Numbered from the stretch's first letter, positions 24,836 through 34,303 are shown. The stretch: 47,155 bases of DNA from Clostridium sp. CAG:138 (GCA_000435055.1 FR879702.1:2539-49693); one strand, 5' to 3'. Numbers and translations are program-made. Notes: generated by a model not told the origin, from the letters alone.

Positions 24836-24912
24836 AAAAGAGCAGGGCTGACACTTGTTTTTGATAATTGAATCAAAGATTATCGGTTTGACCGATGCAG
24901 CACTGCTCTTTT
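24836..24912. terminator. Bidirectional terminator with internal hairpins
   Basis: AAAAGAGCAGGGCTG (from 24836) pairs with CAGCACTGCTCTTTT (to 24912), 14 of 15 positions, and gives T-runs on both strands. The inner loop holds two smaller stems, GATAAT/ATTATC and CGGT/ACCG, so the transcript would fold as a branched structure. It separates two convergent genes. Confidence 0.75.
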
Positions 24913-24946
24913 ATGTGCAAATACGTTTATACTTTTTGCAGGATTT

Positions 24947-25513
24947 TTAGTACTGTGCTCTTTCGCCTCCGATGAGCTTGGGGCGGTTGCGTGCCATGGT
25001 GACATTTGCGCAGCCGATTTTTGTGTTTTCATTATGAATCGGAACGCAGACCGAACGCATATGCATTCCGATGAAAACGCCGCCGATATCTATTCCTGCA
25101 CGGGCGCGCATCTTAATATCCTCAACAACGACCGGATCGGTAAACTGCTGCATTGCCTGAACGCTCCACGCTCCGCCGGCGTGAAGCGCAGGCTTCACCG
25201 AAACCTGTTCAAAATCATACTTTTCCATGCATTCGCGTTCAACAACAATTGCTCTGTTGAGATGCTCGCAGCATTGACACGCGAGAAAAAGGCCCTTGCC
25301 GTGAACATAGGGGAGGACTGTTTCCATAATTGCTCGCGCCGCATCCTCTGTTGAATGGGTTCCCATATGGAAACCCATCACCTTGCTCGTGCTGCATCCG
25401 ATGACGAGTATGTCTCCCTTACGGAGCGTGTAATGTCCTTCACTGCAATTGCGGAAGAGTTCTTCCATAACTGCTGCGGTTTCCTGCTTAAGGGTTTCGA
25501 TTGAAAAATCCAT
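24947..25513 (-). CDS. UPF0340 (TIGR01440, YwlG-like) family protein
   Basis: A 188-residue protein of a conserved family of unknown function common in Bacillota. Typical motifs are LVIGCSTSKVMGFHMGTHSTED, LFLACQCCEHLNRAIVVER with adjacent cysteines, DIGGVFIGMHMRSVCVPI and IGCANVTMARNRPKLIGG. The clustered Cys and His may bind a metal, but this is inference. GAGGT precedes the ATG. It has its own promoter and a shared terminator. In other genomes this family often lies near glyA and upp; here glyA is 20 kb away. Confidence 0.9.
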   Translation of the reverse strand: MDFSIETLKQETAAVMEELFRNCSEGHYTLRKGDILVIGCSTSKVMGFHMGTHSTEDAARAIMETVLPYVHGKGLFLACQCCEHLNRAIVVERECMEKYDFEQVSVKPALHAGGAWSVQAMQQFTDPVVVEDIKMRARAGIDIGGVFIGMHMRSVCVPIHNENTKIGCANVTMARNRPKLIGGERAQY

Positions 25514-25581
25514 TTTTATACCTCATTGTGCCGCGCTCATATCATGGCGGACGGCATCCTTTCAAAAATGATTCCAACGGT

Positions 25582-25610
25582 ATTATACCCCTGCGGCGGT
25601 GCTTTTTCAA
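25582..25610 (-). promoter_or_regulatory. Promoter of the UPF0340 gene
   Basis: On the minus strand, TTGAAA (25605–25610), a 17-bp spacer and TATAAT (25582–25587). Confidence 0.65.
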
Positions 25611-25652
25611 CCGGATTCGGAGAGTAATTAAAAGAGAATGCCGGGCAGGGAA

Positions 25653-26540
25653 TCAGTCGTCGTGCTCCTTGAATCCTTCGCCGTATGCGGCATCAACGGA
25701 TGTTATCATGACAAAAGCCTTGCTGTCACATTCATGCGCAATACGCTTAATGCTGAAAACTTCGGCTTTTGAACACGTGCAGAACAGGATCTGCTTACTG
25801 TTGCCGGTGTATGCGCCTTTGCCGTCTGCAACGGTGACTCCGCGTTCAATCTCTTCGCCGATGCGCCTTGCAACATTGTCTCCGTTGGAAGTGACGATGA
25901 TAAGAAGTTTGCGGGAATCGATACCATACATCAGCTTGTCGACTATCAGGCTGTATCCGATAGTCATTATCATGCCGTACAGGACGGCGTTTATGTTGCC
26001 GTAAACGATCCAACCGAGCATAATGATAACACCGTCAACAGCGAGGGATATGCTCCCTATTGAAAGCTGGGGATTCTTTTTGCGAATTGCAAGAATGACA
26101 AAGTCTGAACCGCCGGTTGAAGAATCGCGCATATAAATGAATGCAAGCCCGGCGCCTGCGAGTATGCCGCCGAAAATTGCAGCCAAAATCGGCTCTCCCG
26201 TGTATGTCGGCAGGAGCGGCATAATATAGTCCACGATAACGGCAGAAATAAGAATCGTCTTTACCGACCGCAGGAAGAACATCTTGCCGAGAGTTCGAAT
26301 GCAGATAAGAATGATCGGAATATTGATAATGACAGTGCAAAGTCCGATCGGAATTTTGCCGCCCGTTATATAATTGACAAGAATTGCAAGACCCGAAACG
26401 CCGCCGGGTGCAAAATTTGAAGAAACGGCAAAAGTATACATGCCTGCACCGTAAAGAACGCTGCCGATTATGTCATACAGAACATCGATAAGCAATGTTT
26501 TGGGGTCGATTTTAAGCTTTTCAGCTTTTTTTTCACTCAT
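25653..26540 (-). CDS. YitT family membrane protein (DUF161/DUF2179)
   Basis: A 295-residue protein with about five or six membrane segments in the first two thirds (YGAGMYTFAVSSNFAPGGVSG, then GILAGAGLAFIYMRDSSTGGSDFV). A soluble DUF2179 domain at the C-terminus starts near RKLLIIVTSNGD and includes TVADGKGAYTGNSKQILFC. The family is abundant in Bacillota and its transport substrate is unknown. GGAGG lies about 11 nt before the ATG. The gene is 139 bp upstream of the UPF0340 gene on the same strand, but that gene has its own promoter in the gap. Confidence 0.92.
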   Translation of the reverse strand: MSEKKAEKLKIDPKTLLIDVLYDIIGSVLYGAGMYTFAVSSNFAPGGVSGLAILVNYITGGKIPIGLCTVIINIPIILICIRTLGKMFFLRSVKTILISAVIVDYIMPLLPTYTGEPILAAIFGGILAGAGLAFIYMRDSSTGGSDFVILAIRKKNPQLSIGSISLAVDGVIIMLGWIVYGNINAVLYGMIMTIGYSLIVDKLMYGIDSRKLLIIVTSNGDNVARRIGEEIERGVTVADGKGAYTGNSKQILFCTCSKAEVFSIKRIAHECDSKAFVMITSVDAAYGEGFKEHDD

Positions 26541-26677
26541 TTGAACACAGTCCTCCGTTGTTTTTGATGTTTTCGGAAGGATGAATTTTCATCCCACTGT
26601 ACAGCTAAAGCATTTTAACACTGCAACAGGATATTTACAACCCCATTTTGTAAATATATACATTGTTCGGCAACATA

Positions 26678-26705
26678 TTGACTTTCCGCAGCAATCGAGT
26701 AAAAT
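26678..26705 (+). promoter_or_regulatory. Promoter of the 2-hydroxyacid dehydrogenase gene
   Basis: TTGACT (26678–26683), a 16-bp spacer and TAAAAT (26700–26705), about 46 bp before the start codon. Confidence 0.5.
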
Positions 26706-26751
26706 ACACTGAGAAGAGTGAATGACTCGGTTCGAAAGGAATCATGTTTTT

Positions 26752-27747
26752 ATGAATATTTATGTTGCAATGCCTGTTACGCAGGAACATGTCAATACAC
26801 TTAAGGCTTCCTGCCCGGAAGGCAATTTCAAATTCGCCCGAGTGTTGAACGGAGCCGATGAAAGATGCGCAAAAGACCCGTTTGAATTGGACCGCGAAAT
26901 GATTAAGTCCGCAGATGTTGTTGTCGGCAATATCCCTGTCGATATTCTTCCGGAATGCACACGGCTGAAGCTTTTGCAGCTTAACATGGCCGGGTCGGAC
27001 GCCTATGCGGGTAAACTTCCTGCGGGAGCTGAACTTGCAAACGCAAGCGGTGCATACGGACTTGCAATCAGTGAACATATGCTTGGAATGCTTTTGATGT
27101 TGATTAAAAAGCTTGATGTCTATCGCGACAATCAGAACAAGGGACTTTGGCGCGATGAAGGAAACGTTGAAAGCATAGAAAATGCAAAAGTTCTTGTTGT
27201 CGGGCTTGGCGATATCGGAGGAGAATTTGCACTGCGATGCAAAAAACTCGGTGCGTACTGCATCGGAATACGCCGCAGCAAAGCTGTAAAACCGGATTTT
27301 GTGAATGAGCTGCACACTCTTGAAGCACTGGATAACCTGCTTTCGGATGCGGACGTTGTTGCGCTTGCTTTGCCGAACAGTGCAGAAAGCCGCGGATTGA
27401 TGAACGAAGAGCGGCTGCTCAAAATGAAGCGCGGTGCGATACTGCTCAATGTCGGAAGGGGCAATGCCGTGGATACCGATGCCCTTGTCCGCGTTTTGAA
27501 CAGCGGTCGAATTAAAGCCGGGTTGGATGTTACCGATCCCGAACCGCTCCCTCAGGGGCATCCGCTTTGGAACTGTCCCGGGGCATTGATAACGCCGCAT
27601 ATTTCCGGTTATTATCATCTTAAACAGACGCATGACAGAATAATTGAGATTGCAGCGGCAAATATTCGAAGCCTGCTCGACGGAAAGCCGATTTTAAATG
27701 CAGTTGATGCTGAAACCGGTTACCGAAAGCCTGATAACAGGTTTTGA
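26752..27747 (+). CDS. D-isomer-specific 2-hydroxyacid dehydrogenase, NAD-dependent
   Basis: A 331-residue cytosolic oxidoreductase of the D-2-hydroxyacid dehydrogenase family. The Rossmann motif is VLVVGLGDIGGEFALRCKKLG. The catalytic triad appears as Arg in ALALPNSAESRGLMN/LLNVGRGNAVD, Glu in DVTDPEPLPQGHPLW and His in ALITPHISGYYH. The ATG at 26752 is chosen since the protein core (MNIYVAMPVT) begins there and AAAGGA lies upstream. A start at 26722 would add ten residues. The substrate cannot be fixed: relatives act on glycerate, phosphoglycerate, lactate and branched 2-oxo acids. The gene is divergent from yitT and not in an operon. Confidence 0.88.
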   Translation: MNIYVAMPVTQEHVNTLKASCPEGNFKFARVLNGADERCAKDPFELDREMIKSADVVVGNIPVDILPECTRLKLLQLNMAGSDAYAGKLPAGAELANASGAYGLAISEHMLGMLLMLIKKLDVYRDNQNKGLWRDEGNVESIENAKVLVVGLGDIGGEFALRCKKLGAYCIGIRRSKAVKPDFVNELHTLEALDNLLSDADVVALALPNSAESRGLMNEERLLKMKRGAILLNVGRGNAVDTDALVRVLNSGRIKAGLDVTDPEPLPQGHPLWNCPGALITPHISGYYHLKQTHDRIIEIAAANIRSLLDGKPILNAVDAETGYRKPDNRF

Positions 27748-27895
27748 CACTTTGAACAACAGATTCGGATGCTTTTTACAAAGCGGCGGTATAAAATCCT
27801 TGACGTAATTTGACTTAAATGGGATTTATCTGTTTGAAAAAGAAAAGCGTGACTCATCGTCAACGCGATCAGCTTGATATATTAGTTTTGGGGTA

Positions 27896-27924
27896 TTGCT
27901 CATTTTGCTCCAATGTGCTACAAT
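27896..27924 (+). promoter_or_regulatory. Promoter of tRNA-Arg
   Basis: TTGCTC (27896–27901), a 17-bp spacer and TACAAT (27919–27924), 17 bp before the mature 5' end. Confidence 0.6.
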
Positions 27925-27940
27925 GAACCGTATCAAGCGT

Positions 27941-28017
27941 GTACCCGTAGCCCAGCTGGATAGAGTGACAGACTCCGACTCTGTAGGTCATGGGTTCGAA
28001 TCCCATCGGGTACGCCA
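27941..28017 (+). tRNA. tRNA-Arg (anticodon CCG)
   Basis: A 77-nt cloverleaf. The acceptor stem GTACCCG/CGGGTAC is perfect. The anticodon stem ACAGA/TCTGT is perfect and the loop CTCCGAC gives anticodon CCG, which reads CGG. The T arm is ATGGG-TTCGAAT-CCCAT. The D stem (GCCC/GAGT) is imperfect. CCA is encoded after discriminator G. It is a single-gene transcript with its own promoter and terminator. Confidence 0.95.
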
Positions 28018-28021
28018 GACG

Positions 28022-28053
28022 AACCTCTTTTGCACGGCAAGAGAGGTTTCTTT
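28022..28053 (+). terminator. Intrinsic terminator after tRNA-Arg
   Basis: AACCTCTTTTGC and GCAAGAGAGGTT form a 12-bp stem with one G·U pair and a 3-nt loop, followed by TCTTT. Confidence 0.85.
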
Positions 28054-28055
28054 AA

Positions 28056-28677
28056 TTCTTTGCGTACCGAAGCTGTAAAAATAATACGAAGAGTAATTCA
28101 AACCATTGCAGAAAGATTCTCGAACGCACGGAGCCGCTTATGAATGATCGGCAAACGCGACGCAAAGCAACCGGAAATCATGGCGGGAGCAGTGCCGAAG
28201 GCAATCTAAGCAAAGAAACCGAAACGGGTTTATTCCTGCAACCATAATTTTTGGGTAACGCCGCTGTCAGTACTCCCGGAGCGTATAACGGACAGAATAT
28301 TCTATATTGCTCTCGGAAACTGATATACAGATTGTTTATTTATCCGGTTCGTGCTTTCTTAATTGAATGTTGTGCGGTCGGCTGTGGCCGGTGCAACGAA
28401 GAATGTGAAAAATAAGCAATAAACGTTAAAAATATTAAAACATCAAACCGTGAACGCTGCAGCAATCCGATGTATCTGTCAATATTGGATTTATGTACAA
28501 CGTGAGCAGGTGGTTGTATGAATATGAAAATATTATTCTATATCGACATAATAATGCATTACGAATGCTGAAAATATCATAAAGACGGGATTAAAACTAT
28601 CGAACTCTTGTCCTTGCAAATCGGGCAAATATGCTGTATAATCTATCTTGACTAACTCTATCGGTAGGAGAATTGGT
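28056..28677. other. Gene-free stretch between tRNA-Arg and zapA
   Basis: No reading frame of convincing length or codon character is seen on either strand over about 620 bases. The left two thirds contain short stems only (for example AAACC/GGTTT around 28216–28232). The right end holds the zapA promoter. It is longer than other intergenic spaces here and could hide an untranslated RNA, but I cannot identify one. Confidence 0.5.
28614..28642 (+). promoter_or_regulatory. Promoter of zapA
   Basis: TTGCAA (28614–28619), a 17-bp spacer and TATAAT (28637–28642), 35 bp before the start codon. Confidence 0.65.
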
Positions 28678-29097
28678 ATGGATAAGAATCACATAAACCT
28701 CTGCCTTTCGGGACAGAGTTTTCGGATAGTAACTGATGATGACGTTGATTACGTCAAACAACTTGAAAAGAGAATCAACTCAAGGATTGAAAGCTATAAA
28801 AAGCGTTATCCTCAAATGAGCGCAACGCGCTGCACATTGCTTGCAATGCTTGAATTAGAGGATGAGCTTGCAAGAGCCAAGGAAAACTACGAGGCTTTGG
28901 ATGCAAAGATTTCTCAGCTGCGCAACATGCCGCGTATTAATACGCCCGCCGCAAGGATGACATCGGCGCGAAGCGGACAGCAGATGCCAAATGCAGAAAG
29001 AAATCTGCCCACAGTGCCTGCTCACAGCAGCACAGGCAGCACAATTGAAAACACTGCCGAAACAGCAGCGGAATCCGGCACGCTTGTCGGCGGCTGA
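28678..29097 (+). CDS. zapA: Cell division protein ZapA
   Basis: A 139-residue protein. The ZapA fold is in the first ~90 residues (NHINLCLSGQSFRIVTDDDVDYVKQLEKRIN, then a coiled-coil ELEDELARAKENYEALDAKI). ZapA binds and bundles FtsZ at the division ring. The tail from residue 100 is Ser/Thr/Ala-rich and longer than in most family members, and has no domain. TAGGAG lies 7 nt before the ATG at 28678; an in-frame start at 28648 lies just past the promoter without a ribosome binding site. The order zapA–U32–mutS2 is a common arrangement in Clostridia. Confidence 0.87.
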   Translation: MDKNHINLCLSGQSFRIVTDDDVDYVKQLEKRINSRIESYKKRYPQMSATRCTLLAMLELEDELARAKENYEALDAKISQLRNMPRINTPAARMTSARSGQQMPNAERNLPTVPAHSSTGSTIENTAETAAESGTLVGG

Positions 29098-29181
29098 GAC
29101 AGCGGACGTTTTTGCATTAATTAATTGATGTGCCGCTAATACTGAATAACATGCGGCTGTAAAAGGATTGTTTTAGTAAAG

Positions 29182-31392
29182 ATGGAATTGCTTTCACCCG
29201 CCGGCAGCAGGGAAGCACTGACTGCGGCAGTACAAAACGGAGCTGATGCAGTCTATTTTGGCGGCGGCAGCTTTAATGCACGACGTTTTGCAGACAATTT
29301 TGAAGGTGACGGGATTATTTCCGCCGTCGATTACTGTCACGAACGCGGAGTGCGTGCTTATATTACATTAAATACGCTCGTATTCAATCGTGAGCTTTGT
29401 GATGCACTTGTTTTTGCAGAGCAGCTTTATCGAATCGGAGTTGATGCCGTGCTTGTGCAGGATCTGGGGCTTGCCGGGCTCATTCGCCGTAATCTGCCGG
29501 AGCTTACGCTTCACGCAAGCACTCAAATGGGTATTCATGACTTAGGCGGGCTTCAATACTGCAAACGCATAGGGCTGACCCGTGCGGTGCTTGCACGCGA
29601 AACAAGCCTTGCTCAGATAAAATACCTTTCGAATAACTGCGATATTGAACTTGAGACCTTCGCGCACGGTGCACTGTGCATGAGCTTTTCCGGAAGCTGT
29701 CTGTATTCCTCGATGTCCGGTGAGCGCAGCGGCAACAGAGGCACATGCGCTCAGCCTTGTCGAAAGAACGCAAGCATTTTCGGTCGACCGTCCGATAAAG
29801 ATTTTTGCTTGTCACCGAACGATATATGCATGATTGAGCACCTGAATGCATTGCAAAGAGCGGGCGTGGCATGTGTCAAAATTGAAGGCAGGATGAAAAA
29901 GCCTGAATATGTTGCAGCGGTAACGCGCTGTTATCGTGCGGCACTTGACGGGGCCGATGCATCAACAATCGCAAGGCTGAAGCAGGAACTCTTTGCTTTT
30001 TTTAACAGAGGCGACTTTAACACATCGCATCTGTACCGCGACTCGGTTAAAACGGATCGAGTCGGAAACAGCAAACCGGATAAAGCTGCCTTGGCTGCCG
30101 CCAGACAAAGCATACAGGGAGAGAATCGCAGGCGCGAGGTTGACATGACGCTTACACTATCCGTCGGAAGCGCGGCACAGCTGAACATTGCCGATGGAGA
30201 ACATGCTGTTTCAATGTCGGGTGCTGTTGTGCAGACGGCAAGCAAGCCGCAGCAGGCGGAATTGTACGCGGAACGATTGAAAAAACTCGGGAATACCCCG
30301 TTCGTTGCACAAAAATGCACCGTTCGGATGAATCCCGATTGCTATATTTCGGCCGCGGAGTTGAATGCGTTGCGCAGGGAATGTATAAACGAAATGCTCA
30401 ACATGCATCATGTACGCAACACGGTTCCGGTATTTGATGAAACGGCGGCAGCAGATGTGCGGAATATCCGTATTACGGCGGACAGGCAAGTATATTCAGC
30501 GGGATTCCTGTATGCAAGGGTGTCAAATGTTATGGCTGCCGAAGCTGCGGCAAAAGCGGGAGCGGAGTTTATTGCATTTGAACCATGTACATTTGATGAC
30601 AACGCAACGCAGATAAACGGGCTTTTGAAGCTCAGAGAAAAGTTTGCAAACGGGCAGAGGCTGCTTCTTGCGCTTCCGAATGTCATTATCACCGAAAAAC
30701 AGCATCAATGCTTCAGGTTGTTTGCCGAATCAGGTGCTTTTGACGGCATTGAAACAAATAATATCGGTCAAATCGCCTTCTTCGATTATTTTAAAAACGA
30801 TTCGGCGGAGTTTGATGCAATGCAAAACGAAAAAAACTGCAAAACACACGCTCCGCTTGGCGGCGGATTAATTCGAATCGCAGGCATCGGCATGAATGCA
30901 ATGAACAGCTTTACAATGAAATGTCTGACAGAGTTGGGATATGATTATATAATGCCTTCGCCCGAACTGACCGGGGTGCAGCTTGCGTCAATTGCAGAGC
31001 ATTCTGCTCTTGCCGACAGAATGCTTATCGGCATACACGGCAGAACTCCGCTTATGCAGCTGCTGCATTGCCCGATAAAGGAGCACAAAGGCTGTCAAAA
31101 CTGCATGGGAATTGCGGGCGCCGTCACGGATGAAGCGGGAAGGGTTTTCCCGTTGGTAAACATTCGTTATCCCGATAACTGCCTTGTTCGAATGCTGAAT
31201 TGCCGCACGACAGATTTGATAGATTTGTTTGACAAAATTCCTCAAACGGCAGGATATGTACTCAACTTCGTCGGGGAACAGATTGACGAAGTTACCGAAC
31301 GAATTGCTGCTGCAAACGAAGCAAAGAACGGAAAACGACAAACGCAGTATCCCAACTCGACTCGCGGTCATTGGGTGCGGAAGGTGGAATGA
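29182..31392 (+). CDS. U32 family peptidase-like protein (TrhP/RlhA type)
   Basis: A 736-residue protein. The N-terminal U32 domain (about 1–260) shows MELLSPAGSREALTAAVQNGADAVYFGG, the ETFAHGALCMSFSGSCLYSS signature with GNRGTCAQPCRK, and the AGVACVKIEGRMKKPEYVA block. The remainder contains a DUF3656-like region. Although called peptidases, well-studied relatives (TrhP, RlhA) hydroxylate RNA, making 5-hydroxyuridine in tRNA or 5-hydroxycytidine in 23S rRNA. Conserved Cys residues (CMSFSGSC, CAQPC, CPIKEHKGCQNC) agree with an iron-sulfur cofactor. Which RNA it acts on is not known from sequence. The ribosome binding site before 29182 is weak (AAAGGA at a long distance). Confidence 0.9.
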   Translation: MELLSPAGSREALTAAVQNGADAVYFGGGSFNARRFADNFEGDGIISAVDYCHERGVRAYITLNTLVFNRELCDALVFAEQLYRIGVDAVLVQDLGLAGLIRRNLPELTLHASTQMGIHDLGGLQYCKRIGLTRAVLARETSLAQIKYLSNNCDIELETFAHGALCMSFSGSCLYSSMSGERSGNRGTCAQPCRKNASIFGRPSDKDFCLSPNDICMIEHLNALQRAGVACVKIEGRMKKPEYVAAVTRCYRAALDGADASTIARLKQELFAFFNRGDFNTSHLYRDSVKTDRVGNSKPDKAALAAARQSIQGENRRREVDMTLTLSVGSAAQLNIADGEHAVSMSGAVVQTASKPQQAELYAERLKKLGNTPFVAQKCTVRMNPDCYISAAELNALRRECINEMLNMHHVRNTVPVFDETAAADVRNIRITADRQVYSAGFLYARVSNVMAAEAAAKAGAEFIAFEPCTFDDNATQINGLLKLREKFANGQRLLLALPNVIITEKQHQCFRLFAESGAFDGIETNNIGQIAFFDYFKNDSAEFDAMQNEKNCKTHAPLGGGLIRIAGIGMNAMNSFTMKCLTELGYDYIMPSPELTGVQLASIAEHSALADRMLIGIHGRTPLMQLLHCPIKEHKGCQNCMGIAGAVTDEAGRVFPLVNIRYPDNCLVRMLNCRTTDLIDLFDKIPQTAGYVLNFVGEQIDEVTERIAAANEAKNGKRQTQYPNSTRGHWVRKVE

Positions 31393-31426
31393 AGACGAGA
31401 TAGACTGTATGTCTGAAAGGATAAAA

Positions 31427-33811
31427 ATGATTACGGATAAAGTGCTGAAAACACTTGAATATGATAAAATTCTTAAGAAACTGCATATGCATTGCGGCTG
31501 CTGCGTGAGTCGTGAGCTTGCAGATGAGCTTCGGCCGAAGACGGAATTTGATGATGTTAATGCAGAACTTCGCCTTACAAGCGAGGCGGAAACATACTTT
31601 CTGCGCACGGGTTATTCACCGATTGATGATTTCCCGGATATTCGTTCAACACTTAAACGCATGAATGCGGCCCTTTATTTAAGCTGTGAAGAATTGCTGA
31701 ACATCGCAAAAGCACTAAAGGCTGTTCGAGTTGCGCGCGAACAGCTCACGTCACTGACCGCAGCGAATGATGGTGACAATTCAACGGATGAAATTCCGTG
31801 CGCGCTTGCAAATCTTGCGTGCGGGCTTGTTGCGCATAAATATATCGAGGATGAATTGAACCGCTGTATTTTGAGCGAGGATGAACTTTTTGACGGAGCT
31901 TCACCTGCACTTGCCAGAATTCGACGCAATAAACGCATTGCAAATGAACGGGTTCGCGAAAAGCTGAACAGCATAATCCGTTCTTCAACGTATTCAAAGT
32001 ATTTGCAGGATCCGCTAATAACGATTCGCAACGGGCGTTTTGTTGTTCCTGTTAAGCAGGAATATCGGCAACAGATTCCGGGGCTTATTCACGACCAGTC
32101 CGGAAGCGGGCAAACGCTGTTTGTTGAACCTGCCGCAGTTGTGGAACTCGGAAACGAGTATAAAAAGCTTGTAATTGAAGAACAAGCTGAAATCGAACGA
32201 ATTCTTACTGAGTTGACTGCGCTTGTAAAACCGTCGGCAAATGACATATACACCGACCTTCAAACCCTTGGCATTATTGATCTTTGCTTTGCAAAGGCGA
32301 AGCTTGCCAAAGAAATGAAGGCGGTTTGCCCGAAAACAAACGCTGAGGGACGAATTAAAATCGTTCGGGGCAGGCATCCGCTTATTCCGAATTATTCGGT
32401 TGTTCCGATTGACATAAGACTCGGGACGGATTTCACGACGCTTATCGTTACAGGTCCTAACACGGGCGGCAAAACCGTAACGCTTAAAACCACCGGGCTG
32501 TTCACTTTGATGGCTCAGTCAGGCATGTTCGTGCCTGCAAATGTCGGCACGGAAATTGCTGTTTTTGAAAGTATTTTTGCTGATATCGGAGACGAACAGA
32601 GCATTGAGCAGTCGCTTTCAACGTTTTCGAGCCACATTCGAAATATTGTCGGCATCCTTGAAGCTGCGGACGACAGATCCCTTGTGCTTTTGGACGAACT
32701 GGGAGCGGGAACCGACCCGATCGAGGGCGCGGCACTCGCAATGAGCATACTTGAGGAACTGCATTCCCGCGGCTGTTTCACAATTGCAACAACGCATTAC
32801 AGCGAGATTAAGGCGTTTGCACTGACACGACCCGGAATGGAAAACGCATCCATGGAGTTTGATGTTGATAAACTCTGCCCGACGTATCGGCTTTTTATCG
32901 GCATCCCGGGCAAATCAAATGCGTTTGAAATAAGCCGTCGGCTTGGTATCGATGAATATATACTTGATAACGCAAAAGCATTCATCAAAAAAGAGGATAC
33001 GGATTTTGAAGCAATTCTGTCAGATGCAGAAATGAAGAAACGCCGCGCTGAGGAAGAAATGGAGCTTGCGGAACAGGCGCGTGCAGAGCATGACAGGCTT
33101 GCCGAGGAGCTGAAAGCGGAGCGGGAAAAACTTGAATGTGAAAAGGCGGAGCTTCGCGCCAAGGCAAAGGAAGAAGCACGAAAAATAGTTGACGCTTCCC
33201 GCCGCGAGATGGAACAGATAATCATGCAGATCCGTGCTGTTAAAACCATTGATCAGCGTGCCGCTGACAGGATTATCCAACAGGGAAGAGACGCTGTGCG
33301 CAAGGCGGAGAATGAACTTGCCGAGGACCTGCCGAAACTGAAAACCGGTGACGGAAAACCTCCGAAAATGGTCGTGCCCGGGCAGACTGTAAGTGTCGTA
33401 AGCCTTGGAAAGAACGCAACAGTGCTCTCAAAACCGGATAAGAACGGCGAGGTTCAGGTTCAGGTTGGAATAATCAAACTTTCCGTTCGATTGGACGATA
33501 TCAGGCTTTCAAACGAAAAAACCGAAAAGAAGACAAATGTCAAGGTTGAATATAACCCTGCAAACACTGTCGGATTGGAGTTGGATATTCGCGGTATGCT
33601 CGTTGACGAGGCAAAGCCTATAGTTGACAAATACCTGCTCGATGCACACCTGCAGGGGTTGAGTGAGGTTAATATCATTCACGGAAAGGGTACGGGTGCG
33701 CTTCGCGCCGGAATACAGCAGTACCTCAAGAACCACCCGCATTGCAAAGCGTTCCGCAACGGCAACTACGGAGAGGGTGATTACGGCGTTACCGTTGTCA
33801 CTTTGAAATGA
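31427..33811 (+). CDS. mutS2: MutS2 ATPase with Smr endonuclease domain
   Basis: A 794-residue protein. It has MutS core domains, the P-loop VTGPNTGGKTVTLKTTGL, the Walker B segment LVLLDELGAGTDPIEGAALA, and a long coiled coil (about 510–640). A C-terminal Smr domain follows, beginning LDIRGMLVDEA and including IIHGKGTGALRAGI. MutS2 lacks the mismatch-recognition domain of MutS. It is reported to limit recombination and to resolve stalled or collided ribosomes. The ATG at 31427 fits the family start (ITDKVLKTLEYDKI) and has GAAAGG 6 nt upstream. The frame is open further upstream into the U32 gene, but that is not translated as part of this protein. Confidence 0.95.
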   Translation: MITDKVLKTLEYDKILKKLHMHCGCCVSRELADELRPKTEFDDVNAELRLTSEAETYFLRTGYSPIDDFPDIRSTLKRMNAALYLSCEELLNIAKALKAVRVAREQLTSLTAANDGDNSTDEIPCALANLACGLVAHKYIEDELNRCILSEDELFDGASPALARIRRNKRIANERVREKLNSIIRSSTYSKYLQDPLITIRNGRFVVPVKQEYRQQIPGLIHDQSGSGQTLFVEPAAVVELGNEYKKLVIEEQAEIERILTELTALVKPSANDIYTDLQTLGIIDLCFAKAKLAKEMKAVCPKTNAEGRIKIVRGRHPLIPNYSVVPIDIRLGTDFTTLIVTGPNTGGKTVTLKTTGLFTLMAQSGMFVPANVGTEIAVFESIFADIGDEQSIEQSLSTFSSHIRNIVGILEAADDRSLVLLDELGAGTDPIEGAALAMSILEELHSRGCFTIATTHYSEIKAFALTRPGMENASMEFDVDKLCPTYRLFIGIPGKSNAFEISRRLGIDEYILDNAKAFIKKEDTDFEAILSDAEMKKRRAEEEMELAEQARAEHDRLAEELKAEREKLECEKAELRAKAKEEARKIVDASRREMEQIIMQIRAVKTIDQRAADRIIQQGRDAVRKAENELAEDLPKLKTGDGKPPKMVVPGQTVSVVSLGKNATVLSKPDKNGEVQVQVGIIKLSVRLDDIRLSNEKTEKKTNVKVEYNPANTVGLELDIRGMLVDEAKPIVDKYLLDAHLQGLSEVNIIHGKGTGALRAGIQQYLKNHPHCKAFRNGNYGEGDYGVTVVTLK

Positions 33812-33857
33812 GCAAAGGGCGAATTCGCATGCACATATTTATCGAGGAGATAAGCAA

Positions 33858-34295
33858 GTGATTATTGTTTCAGGCTGTCTTGCAGGCAGGCCGTGCAGGT
33901 ATGACGGCACGGCAAAGCCGAATGAAAAGATTATGCGCATGGTGCGTGAAGGCGTTGCACTTCCTGTTTGCGCGGAGGAACTGGGCGGACTTCCAACTCC
34001 GCGCAAACCGTGCGAGATAATCGGCGGAGACGGCAGTGATGTGCTTGACGGCAAAGCATATGTTCAAACCGAGGATGGAGCGGATAAAACCGCCGAGTTT
34101 ATTGCGGGTGCAAATGCCGTGCTTGCACTTGCAAAAGAATGCGGTGCAAAAAGTGCGATTTTAAAAGCAAAGAGTCCGTCCTGCGGCTGCGGGAGAATTT
34201 ACAACGGATGCTTTCGCGGAGAACTCCGTCCGGGATACGGGGTTACGGCTGCACTGCTTGAAAGGAACGGCATTCACGTTCAAACGGAGGAGTGA
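33858..34295 (+). CDS. DUF523 family protein
   Basis: A 145-residue DUF523 protein. Conserved cysteines appear in SGCLAGRPCRYDG, PVCAEELGGLPTPR and KAKSPSCGCGRIYNGCF. The cysteine pattern suggests a metal or iron-sulfur site, but the role of the family is unknown. The start is a GTG at 33858 with GAGGAG 7 nt upstream. The end runs into the response-regulator gene: its stop at 34293–34295 overlaps a possible GTG start there. It is probably co-transcribed with that gene. Confidence 0.9.
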   Translation: MIIVSGCLAGRPCRYDGTAKPNEKIMRMVREGVALPVCAEELGGLPTPRKPCEIIGGDGSDVLDGKAYVQTEDGADKTAEFIAGANAVLALAKECGAKSAILKAKSPSCGCGRIYNGCFRGELRPGYGVTAALLERNGIHVQTEE

Positions 34296-34303
34296 CGAAC
34301 GTT

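Noticed and set aside
26635..27633. Minus-strand frame opposite the 2-hydroxyacid dehydrogenase
   Set aside because: The plus-strand gene has the Rossmann and catalytic motifs; the minus frame is only cysteine-rich shadow.
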